Of a stretch of 64,000 nt of DNA, positions 44,252 through 56,200 are shown one piece after another. The stretch comes from Ostrinia nubilalis (taxonomy: Eukaryota; Arthropoda; Insecta; Lepidoptera; Crambidae), in contig NC_087117.1 of NCBI RefSeq assembly GCF_963855985.1, positions 4,661,001 to 4,725,000 on the forward strand. The letters run 5' to 3'. Position 1 is the stretch's first letter, and each line of letters starts with the position of its first letter. The notes under the pieces were generated by a model. The model was not told the origin of the DNA. It saw only the letters and a list, made by a program, of their open reading frames with translations, and made no database searches. Made by a program: the position numbers and the translations under genes.

Positions 44252-47200
44252 CTGAAAATGAAAAAAATATGATGTACTAGCGGCCGCCCACGACTTCGTA
44301 CGCGTGGACCCCGTTTTACTCTCTTAGGGGTTGAATTTTGCAAAATATCATTTTAGTGAGCACCTACGTTGTAAAAGGAACCCCCGTGCAAAATTTGAGA
44401 CTCCTAGCATTTGTAGCTTGTAGTTTCTGAGATTTCGTGATGAGTGAGTGAGTGAGTCAGTCAGTCAGTCAATCAGTGACCTTAGAACTTGTATGCCTCA
44501 ACGTCCATCAAATCTACGAGCTATGTGCCCAGGACCAGGAGCGCAGGACCGGTCTTTATGGAAATCCTTGAGGGAGACCTTTGTCCAGCTGTGGACGTCT
44601 TTTGGCTGAAAGAAACGAATGAAATGGAGAGATTTGGCTTACAGTACCCACTGTGACCAGACGGGTTAGTCCACCTAGTGGGTGGACGTCCCACGCTGCG
44701 TTTTACGGTACGCTGCCTCCACTCCAGAACCTTGCTGCCCCATCGGCCGTCAGTTCTACGTACGGTACGGTTTACGGATCTCCTCATTTCTGATTCGATC
44801 TCGTAAAAAAACATATAGCCCTTTCCATAGCACGCTGTGCAACTTTGAGCTTCACTCATCATCATCATCATCTCAGCTACAGGACGTTCACTGCTGAACA
44901 TAGGCTTTCCCAAATGCTTTCCATGCTGCCCGGTTGGTAGTGGCCTGCGTCCAGCGCCTTCCTGCTGCCTTTATGATGTCGTCGGTCCACCTTGCTTGTA
45001 TGAGCTTCACTCACCATTTTCATAACCAGCGCAGATTTTGTCTCCAGTGATATACGTCGTGAAGCCAGGAGGGGCCTTCGACTGGCACTCCTCGATAGAG
45101 ACGTAGGGCAGGTGCAACACTTGGAGGGTTGGGGACTCTGGACTATCCGGACCGGTTAAGCCCCAGCCAGCCACCTTTTGGTGAAAGAAAGAAACATTTA
45201 TTGCTATGGACATCACAAAAAGACAAAAATAAATGATAAAAAGACAGAGGTAACATAATAATGGTAGAGAAACGCCCGTATTCACAAACGATGCTTGCTT
45301 AAGTGAAGCAGCAAATCGAACGCACAGCGTTGAATAGAGCTCTGTGATTGATTCGTGTCACCCTGTGCCACTGCCCACGCGCTCTGTGAGACCTCACAGT
45401 AATGTTTGTGAATACGAACGAAAGTGAGCTGAGCAGTGCTACCCTGTCGCACAGCGATGGGACTCCACTCAGCATATGCCGTGGCCCACGGTGAGGAAGG
45501 CCACGGCGCTGGTTTTCAGTGTGCCCTATGATGTTGACGTTCTCAAAATTTGTTGTTTCGTGCCCACCCCAGAAATCCTTAGCAGTAGTAATTTTACATA
45601 CTAAGGCTGGGTTGCACCATCTTGTCAAAAATCTGTCAAACTCCATACAAAAACACCGGTTATCGTAATAGTTACGGTTAGAGTTAGGTAAGGGGTATCC
45701 TCGGTGACGTTTGGCGTCTCAAAAAAAACCTGAATTAACGGGACTATTCCCACCTCTCATTCCCACCGCTGCAACTCCTGTGTAGCCAGGATCTACAGCT
45801 TGACCGCCAATAAAAACCCAACCATTGAAGGTCAAAGTTCGTCCCGGGGGAAAGTAAACTGTCATTGGACCCGCAACGAATTAATCAGAAGAACCTCAGT
45901 TCTTTCAGGCTTTTGGACTAACGCTTACGTTAGACCAAAAGCCATGATAAAAAGTTGTGATTACCTTTCCCAAGCTCTGTTCTCTCAGCTGTCGCTTCTC
46001 AAACAAAACGCCGAAATCGACGCACACCGGCCGAACATAAATGGAATAGGTTATAGTAGTTTTTAATATGAGTATAGCGATGTCTTCCTGATAGTTTGTG
46101 GCTCCACCGAGAAAATGAGGGGGTAGTTTTATGTCTGCAACCTGCAAAGAAGAGCAATGCACACCTTATTCTCTACCATTCTTGTACGTCTTCTTTCTTT
46201 TTTTCAAGCAAGAGCTGAAAATCAGTGTTCTGCTCATTTTTAGAGCAGTGTCTACACTGAGCTCTCTGCTTTTTTGCATCGCTGCGGCACACTTACACCT
46301 TAGCGCAGGATTTTATATTTTGTTTTTTGTAATGTACTATATCTTTCCTGTTACTCCTGTGTTTATTAAGCTTACTTGCCTAAATTGACATTTATGACGT
46401 GACAGAGGATATCTCAATAACACCCACCCGTGCCGCTGCCCTACCTCAGGCACTGACTGAGCGAGACCTAGGTAAGGTAGTCTATGGTCTAGGTGGCAAG
46501 ACTACCTGCTCCAGACGTAGAGTTGCCGGGTTCGATTCCCAGTGGGCTAATTTAAAAAAAAAAAGGGGGTTTGGTTGGTGATTTTACCCAAGTATTTCAA
46601 GGAGTAAGATTTAACCTGTTCTATACCCTTGAAAAGGAAGCTGACAATAGTGACTGATTTTTTTGCGCTCTCGTTTCACCGCCGCAACTCCTGTGTAGCC
46701 AGGATCTACAGCTTGACCGCCAATAAAAACCCAACCAGTGAAGGTCAAGTTTGTCCCGGGGGAAAGTTAAAGGTACCTCAATCGGGTTGATAAAAGGCGC
46801 ACTTACATCAGACTTCTGTACTCTCTTATCTTCTTCCAGCATCCACGGCCGGTATAGTTTGCCCAGCGCCACAGCATAGTTGCTTGCAGGCTGCTTTTTT
46901 CCTATGGTGTTGTTCCAGAAGCAATGGGCGGCTGGAAAAAGATATTCCTTCTTAATCTCGTTATTTCATACTTGATTGTTGGACGTGAGAAAGAAAGAAA
47001 GTGATGCCGTGTGAGTAAACTGATGTCACGTCGAAATGATTGCAAGTGAAGGATTTTCTCTAATCAGGGGCTTAAAAACCTGCGACCGCTGGAGCCAATA
47101 CATTCCAGACTGCTCGATATGAACAATAAATAATCTGGACTGGATTTTTATACCCCTGGTATAGATGTACTCACCCGAAGGGGTGCGATGGTGAGGGACC

Positions 47201-50200
47201 TCCTCGTGGTGCACCCTGGGCAACGTCCGCGTGGTTTGTTCACGCGGGCGGCCAACTTCTCACCTGCGCGGCAGGTCTCGTCAACTCGGCGAGCCTGTCG
47301 GGCAACCCGTAACCCACAATTGAGTGGGCCGGGGGCCGTCGAGGCATTAGCCCGGGCCACGATGCAGGGGACATCTTTAAAAACCCCCACAGGTGGGGCC
47401 CACATTCTTTGGAGGGAGGGCCGCTCTCGGTTCTTCTCTGATCAGCAAAGCTGACTGAGCAGCGGCATGGAGCAGACTGTAACCCGCTACGACGGGCCAG
47501 GGGTCTTGTTGTACCAGGACCGAGAGGACAAAACCTCTATAAAAAATAACTGGAGGAGGGGATTGGGGGTTCCCTCGAAACCGGAGAGGCTTGCTCAAGG
47601 GCCTCTAGCTTGAGGCGGAGCTGTGGACGAATGTCCAACTCCAACTAGGACAATAACTCGCGGCTCCGTTTCTTTCGGCTCTGGTGGAAATCGTCGGGTT
47701 TTAGTTGGAAGGCCCGGCGTTTAGTGGGTAGGCGAGGAGAGTCCCACATAGCCCACTGGCCGTCCCCATCGACCAGTGGGTATGCACAAAGCATTTCCCG
47801 ACGTAAAAAAAATGTACTCACCCGAAATGACAACTTTAGCGCTGACCAGAGACCCGCCGCAGATCTGCCTGTACGGCGTCGAGGTCGTCCTGTAAATGCC
47901 GGCGTGCCACGGCAACTCCGCCGTCATCGCCGCCACGCCGCCGGCGCCGGAAGTTAGACTGTGTTTAAAGGGCACCACGCCGCATTCTGTAAAGACACGC
48001 CAAATAAAAATAGCATACAGAACATGGTTGATTCCCTTGGTCATCACAGACTGTCATGCAGCAGAAGTGCCGGGAGATATTCCCGTCACGCCAGCCTCAA
48101 TGACATCATACGCAGGTCTCTTGCTAGCGCTTCAGTACCGGTAATTCTTGAACCAAATGGCCTGGTTCGAAGTGATGGTAAGAATGTGCGTGTGAACTGA
48201 GTGATCTTTTAAAAAAACTGGACAAAGGCCAAGGATTCCACAACGACGAACGGTCTTGCGCTGCCCGCACGGGCTGGAAGACGTAGTGTGGGCCCCACTT
48301 ACTAGGTAGACCGACAATATGGTGAAGGTCGCGTGCCTGTATGTGTTTATTGCCCTGAAATAAATAAATAAACACATACTTTTTATTTTTTATTTATTTA
48401 TTTAGGAAAACCAGGGTTTTACAGTGTGTAATAATGACATAAGATAGGCAACAAGCTAACCACTTATAGGTTCCTACCAGTAAAAAACAATTTAAACAGT
48501 TAGTGACATACCTCATAGACGTAGCAGGAAGGTTCTGGATGCAGGCCGCCACCAACTGGCCATTGTGAAAACCTCAGATCATAGAAGGGAATAGATGTGA
48601 AACGGGGGCGTGGCGCGTGTCTCCGCGATATGCCCAGAAACGAACATCGCCCGCGACGCCAGGTTAGTCGCGATTCAGTCGTACTGAGGAAATGTTCTCC
48701 GATATTGTTGGATAATGCGTCGTAACGTGCAATAACATAAGTGAAACGAAGAACTACAGGAACAATGAAGTCATTTACCACATGTAAGTATTGCAAATCC
48801 ATTGGTATTTTGCTTATAAATAAAAAAAACTAAACATTTTTACGAACGAATTCAGTGCCGTGACATTTACTGCGATTTCGAAATTAGTGGTGATAAAAAT
48901 TCAAACACGTTGTACATTGACGATTTAGTTAGCAACCACTTTATGTCATGATGCGTAACTACTGCGCAATGTATTTTATTTCTTCCGATATCCACTGACG
49001 CGTGAAAATACACAGTACGGCCGCATGTGCCGGTCGTAACATAGTGCAGGGCTCGTGTTCTAATACGGTTTCCTATTATCGATAAATAGAAGTAAATTAT
49101 TATTTTCTATTTTCTAATTTTGAATGAAAAAATCATGAGTTGCTTGCGATTTTTAAGTTTTTACAAAAACAATAACAATAGTAGAAGGGATTAGTAACTG
49201 TCAACTATGTAATTACTATAAGAGCTGGTTGAAAGCCTAATATAGGCATTATTTTTGATAAACATAGGCGGTACGAATTTCGCCATAATTAAAAAGTTAA
49301 TGCGCGATAGTAGTTAATAATAATTACAGTGATCCTGTTATTATTATTAAAGTAAAATAATAATATATTACCAATATTGTAAATACTGGTAAAAATCGCA
49401 AGTACCTACTTAACCCATGACTTTTCATACAAACTTTGTCAGTCTATAACTTCTATACTCCATCGATAACGACATTGAGCTTTGCTTTGGGTAAATTAAT
49501 ATAAGGTAACTTCATTAAATTTAGTCCCAATAATTGATTCTGAGTTTTTCGTCCATACAAAATGGAACTGACTCCTTTATGCAAAAATCGTTAAAGAACA
49601 TAATAATAACGTATAATAATAAAAAGGTTTTCATACAAGCATTTTTTAAACCAATTTCGAGCCTTGCCCCCAGGATTTAAAGTATCGATATCTTATCGAC
49701 TCCATTTTATCTTTCTTCTCTCTAATTGCTTTTTTCAAAGTGTGCGTCACGTCACGCGGCCATTGATTGGCCATAAGGCACGCCTTCTGGCCAATCACAG
49801 CACTTTTAAGCCGATTGCACATGTTGTCGTAGACTCTCAGTCGCTTTGTTTTTACACAGTTGAATGTGTGTGTGGGAGCTGTGGTGGGGGAAATGTGGGG
49901 ACACTGGTTCTCGTTGTAGTTACGCGCGACTTCGCGCGACTTCATATCTATTCTCTTTCTATGATCTGAGGTGAAAACCATTGGGTAGTAGGGAATTTAG
50001 TGCAAGAACCCCTCCACTTTGGTATAGAAGGCTCATTTTTGCAACAGTGGTTCTTTGGGTGCTCCTGAGTGGATTTCCGTCGGTAGACATCGGGAGCCCC
50101 CCCTGTGGTAGCAGGGGGAGGGGGGGCAAGTTTCCTTCCGCCGCGCTTCACTTTAAGGCCCATATCTTCAAAACTATGGGTATTAGGGCAAGTGTGGTAT

Positions 50201-53200
50201 CATTTTCGGATAATTAAAGGATGGCGAATTCATTTCTAGAACAAACTTTTTGCCTTTTCATACAAAAAAATTGAAATATTGAGTAAAATTCACAAAAACC
50301 AAAAAGTATTTTTTTAAATAAACGTCGTTTACTTTTAAACCACTGGAGATAATCTAATAAAAAAAATATGACCTGAAAGCTACATTTATCAGGGTTATAA
50401 AAATATAACATTGTATGGTACTATTTTCGCAAAAAGTAGGTGAAAAAAAATTTTTCTTCAGGACACAGCGGGCGAATTTTATTGCGCATCGGAAAAAAAT
50501 ATTTATTTTATCCATGAATTCATACTATTTGGTTCATAAGCAAGCAAGTATTATTATTTTAGAATTTATTTAGAGTTGCTGGCACATCAATCTACCATAA
50601 TTTGTATTTTTTCGTCAATTGATTTTGAACTCTATGTGTGAGACATAAGGTTGAAAATAGCTTAAATACATTTTAATATTGAAAATATCATAAGAAGAAA
50701 GCACTATATAAAGAACTTTAATTTGTCTAAACGTCTTAATGATTATTATTATTTTAATTAACACTTTTATTTCTACATACAATTGTACCAGTGATTTAAC
50801 GGAAAGGTAAGTGTGAGGAAAATGAGGTTTCACAATCATAGTACAGGATATATTTTTAGCACAAAGGTTACGGCTGTGACCGTTTTAGTTGTTTTTTTCA
50901 GACAGCACCAGCTTCTGCACTACTTCTTGCACTTACATCTCACCATTTCCAGGCAAGCCTCGGCAGCTACGGGAAACCGGTCCATGTAGGCTCCATCTTG
51001 CTATTGGCTCTGGTCCACCCCCAACCAGTCGGGTAAAGGGAAGACTGAGTCGGTTGCTTGCAACTAATCCTATACGCGAACCCCTTGGATTGATCTAATA
51101 AGTAAGTGGATAGATCTTGAACAAGGGATGACTAAAAAGAGGACCAAAATCCCAACAGAACAGCCTAATCTGGTTTACTGATAGCTCAAAGTCACGAAGA
51201 CAAAGAACGCCCCGGGTGCCAAGCATCAGAGGGTGACACATGTCGCACAGATTAGTACTCACTGGCGCATCTGCATAACAAGTCTGCGGTCTATGTCATT
51301 GTCTTTCAATCTTGGAATCGGTAGGTAACCCCAAAATCGTGGGGGTTACCAGAGGGTGCCTTAGGACTTACGCCGCCACTGTAAAGATGGCCTTGGGAAC
51401 GGGAACGGGCGACTACTGTAAACACTTCGAACATAGTGAACGCTTAAGGAGGTTTGCTACAGTGTTTCAAGCTGAATTCTATGCTATGATATGTGTGCAC
51501 TAAAGAACAGGGGTGTAAAAAACGCAATATTTACATCCTGATCCACAGCCAGGCAGCACTCAAACAAAAAGCCATCGCCTCAGTGAAGGTTGAGTCTAGA
51601 ATTATTCTAGATAGATGAACAAACTCGGAAGGCATGAAAGTGTCCCTGATGTGGGATGCCTGGACATACACGGATCAAATGCAATGGGAGAGCCGACAGT
51701 CTAGCGAAACTAGGGTCAGAGGCGATACCTATTGGGTCAGAACTGATACTTACCTTTATCTAACGGCATACCTCATGGCCATAATATGGCCATATCCAAG
51801 AATCACAGTGCTAAATGGAAAAGCTCCAACGATATAAGATAAACCTCTCCAAATCATTCCTAAATGGAAACACAAGGTCATGGAGAAAACTCATTAAACG
51901 GAAATAAAAGGTACCTAAGCCCAAGCAATTACTGGTACGCAAACTGGGCATTATGGAACGAACCACATGTCCCACAAAATAGGCCTAACAACAGAAGACA
52001 GCTCTCGAGCATGTGGAATACATGTGGGGTCCATGAATCAATACTGTAAGGATGGGTCTGCTTGGGTCTGCATATCCGGCATCAAAAGACTTAGAAGGCT
52101 TTCACTCAGACGCTTAATTCACCTAATGGATAGGATTTTTTTGGATGATAGGGAATAAAAAAACGGAGCATAAAGATCCTAATGGGTCGCTGTGGACTAC
52201 GCTTAGACCTAGCTTAGCTTAGGCCCTACATAAGATGATAACCCAGACATCAGCAGCAGCTTTGTATCAGCCTTGACTACTGGCAGTATATCAAGGGATT
52301 CGCGTACAGGATCAGGTGCAAGCAACCGACTCGAGTCTTCCTTTTACCCGACTGGTTGGGCTTGGGGGTGGACCAGAGTCGATAGCAAGATGGAGCCTAC
52401 ATGGACCGGTTTGCCCGTAGCTGCCGAGGCTTGCCTGGAAATGGTGAGATGTAAGTGCAAGAAGTAGTGCAGAAGCTGGTGCTGTCTGAAAAAAACAACT
52501 AAAACGGTCACAGCCGTAACCTTTGTGCTAAATATATCTCCCGTACTATGATTGTGAAACCTCATTTTCCTCACACTTACCTTTCCGTTAAATCACTGGT
52601 ACAATTGTATGTAGAAATAAAAGTGTTAATTAAAATAATAATAATCATTAAGACGTTTAGACAAATTAAAGTTCTTTATATAGTGCTTTCTTCTTATGAC
52701 ATTTTCAATATTAAAATGTATTTAAGCTATTTTCAACCTTATGTCTCACACATAGAGTTCAAAATCAATTGACGAAAAAATACAAATTATGGTAGATTGA
52801 TGTGCCAGCAACTCTAAATAAATTCTAAAATAATAATACTTGCTTGCTTATGAACCAAATAGTATGAATTCATGGATAAAATAAATATTTTTTTCCGATG
52901 CGCAATAAAATTCGCCCGCTGTGTCCTGAAGAAAAATTTTTTTTCACCTACTTTTTGCGAAAATAGTACCATACAATGTTATATTTTTATAATCCTGATA
53001 AATGTAGCTTTTAGGTCATATTTTTTTTATTAGATTATCTCCAGTGGTTTAAAAGTAAACGACGTTTATTTAAAAAAATACTTTTTGGTTTTTGTGAATT
53101 TTACTCAATATTTCAATTTTTTTGTATGAAAAGGCAAAAAGTTTGTTCTAGAAATGAATTCGCCATCCTTTAATTATCCGAAAATGATACCACACTTGCC

Positions 53201-56200
53201 CTAATACCCATAGTTTTGAAGATATGGGCCTTAAAGTGAAGCGCGGCGGAAGGAAACTTGCCCCCCCTCCCCCTGCTACCACAGGGGGGGCTCCCGATGT
53301 CTACCGACGGAAATCCACTCAGGAGCACCCAAAGAACCACTGTTGCAAAAATGAGCCTTCTATACCAAAGTGGAGGGGTCTCCATACAAATCATTGCACT
53401 AAATTCCCTACTATGGGGGAGGCCTATGTTCAGCAGTGGACGTCCTAAGGCTGAAATGATGATGAAATAAACAGTGACTGACCTGGAAGACAGCGAGCCG
53501 TGTAGTCCCAGCTGCCCGCTTCGCAGTGCATATACGGTAGGTTCCCGTTGTAATAGTAATTTGGAGCCCGGCAGTCAACCCGGATAACTGTCCCGGTCGG
53601 CTCATACTCGCCGCAAGGCCTGAAACCTGGATATTAGACGAGAATCATCATCAGGTCATTTAGACTCCACTGCAAGAGGAACCTGTTAAGGCAAATGGAA
53701 GACAAAACCTACACTCCTATTCCCTACTTTTAAAGCCACTTGATAATGTGTGTGATTGGGTTGGGTTAATATTAAACATCAAAAGTCAGTCAAACTTCAT
53801 GCAAAAAACACTGGTAACCCAGCGGTGGATATTTATTACAGACTTAAAAAAAGTTGGTGCAACTTAATCTTAATACTATGAAATAAAAATTAATTCTGTG
53901 TCCTACAGGCAGAGGGCCCTTTCATTTCGATCAACATCGTCACAGTATAGATAGATTCCTAAACTAAGTTTACTAACCTTCAGAAGTGCCAGCCAGCAGA
54001 CAGCGGTAAGTCACGCTCTGGTCTTTGTTGAGTCTGCAGATCTCTGTTCCGTGAAAGACATTGTTTTAACGCATTATATTAACGTGATAATAACAACACA
54101 AACAATACAGGTCCAAAAATCGTTCCCTGAGGAACCCCCGCAATATCTTTGTTCACTTATCATTTGGATACTTACTAACGCAATCTCCCACTTCAGGTGA
54201 CCAGGCGCCTTCCAAACATACCCTTTCTGTTGTGTCACCGATGATACTGTAGCCAGGGTGACACGTGACGTTGTAGGCTATGGTAGGGAAGGCTTGACCA
54301 GGAACCGCGTTAGGTTTGCCGATGACAATGTAACTGCCGTGCTCTGGGTATGGTGGTAGTACACAGGCGCCACCTGGTGCGGGACTGAGGAAGAAAATAG
54401 AAAGAAAGAGAGGAATAGCTTTATATTTTTTTTCTTTCTTATAGAACAAATTAATGCTTTTATTTTATATTGCTTACTAAACCTATAAGTGACGGATAAT
54501 TACGATTTCTCACACGTTTTTCATTGTATATATTGCTTGTGTAGTCATAAAAGTATTTTCTAGTTTCGTGCCAAGATTTTGTATTTGAAAAAAAAAAAAA
54601 GGTGGCGTTGATGGTATCCCTTTCAGCACAGAATAATACGAAAGTGCGTAGTGCCTAGTGAATTGGTAAATCAATTTTACCGCGCCAAGACGCTTCCAAT
54701 CGATCGTACGGTTCGATATATTTGCTATTTTTCATACAAAAACTTTCAATGGCGTTCAGTCGGTGCTGTGTTGAGGGACAAAGATGGACGTGTACCTGAC
54801 TACGGGAGGCGTGAAAAGTATTAATTTATTTAAATTACTTCTTTTGTAAATTTCAATGAATTTTGTGCGTATTAATTTAAATTATATCATTAAAAAATAT
54901 AATTCGCTTTAATTTTACAAAAAGTTAGATGTAGCCGAGTACCAGGTACTCCTAAAGTTCTACAGCACGAGCGTGCATGTCGGGACGATGTTTGAATTTT
55001 TGGTAATGTAAGTAATGGAAACCTTTCGAATCTTTTAAAGGCCTGAACATCAGATTTACTCTAGAATAAACTCAAGAATGTCTCCGAGACACATAACCAC
55101 CAAATAGTACAAATCCGCTGTAGAAAATACAGCCACCAGTGAAAATGTCTAGAGGATATCAGGATTCTAGTACCAATAGATGAACCAAAATGATCCCTTT
55201 TATGAAAATATCTAACCCCATGTGTTATTGAATAATAGCCTCGATATCTGGGATTAAAAAAAAAAGATATTACTAAAAACGAAAGCTCATGTTCAATTTT
55301 AAGATGCTACTACCCCCAAAATTCAGGTTTTGACAGAGTTCTAGGTTAGGGCCATGAGCTATTTTTGAATTTTTTTGCAGAAATTAGTATCTAATTACGA
55401 TGTCATGTCTTTATGAAGAATAATAAATCTAAAATGTCTTTTTAAATTAGTTTAAATTGTAATTGTAATGAAATAGCTAATCATAGGTTCATGACGGATT
55501 GATACGATCGTGCGGGGGGGGGGGGTTAAGGGGGTTAAAGTCACCCCCTAAATTTTTTCGCTATTTTTCTCTACTTACTAAGATCCTAAAGACCCCAGAA
55601 ACTAACGCGATTTTTTAGAAATCGTCAAATTTTTCTCTCGTGCTGAAAGGGGTATGTTCATGGTATCCACGAAAACGCGCCCCACCAATTTTTGGTCGAG
55701 GCACACGAGGGAAGCGTGGGGTGCGGAGAGTTTAATCCGAGTAATCCGAGCGTCATTATTGTAGTATGCGTGTATGTACACTCATGGATAATTTTAGCGT
55801 GTACCGATAACACTCAAACATTAGCGGAAGAATGGTGGGGCGCGTCTTCGTGGATGAAACTGATTTTATTTTATTTTATTTTATTTAGGATAACAAACAA
55901 TTGTACAATTCAGATATGCAGTAAAGTTATACATCGACATTTAGTTATTGTACAACCCGCACCGCTATCCCCATCTTACAAACATGCTTTGCCTCTTTGC
56001 ACCACTAGCTGATCTATGGAAATGAACAGAACAATCAGTGGAGCCCACGGCCACGGATACCTCTATTCATTCCCACAAATCATTTAAATTGGAATTTTCC
56101 AAGTGAACAGAGTTATTTATATAAACAGTCAGACAGTTAACACAGCATAATAATATTTTTAATATTATTCTGATGAAACGATCTATACTCACGTGGAGTT

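Larger units (their letters stand above)
48515..53470 (+). mobile_element. RTE-type LINE tail broken by two DNA elements
   Basis: Pieces 48515-48571, 49972-49985 and 53414-53470 join into one tail: GATGCAGGCCGCCACCAACT, then TGAAAACCATTGGG, then GGCCTATGTTCAGCAGTGGA and GATGATGA. All in the intron between Wonton and protease exons of gene C. Confidence 0.82.

Noticed and set aside
47188..48200. Several GC-rich open frames on both strands
   Set aside because: They lie in the LINE-derived insertion or are antisense to the gene C protease exon.
49646..49981. 111-codon minus-strand frame ([20 protein letters not shown]) as a transposase
   Set aside because: It starts in the terminal repeat of the 48572-49971 element, shows no catalytic motif, and overlaps another frame of similar length on the plus strand.
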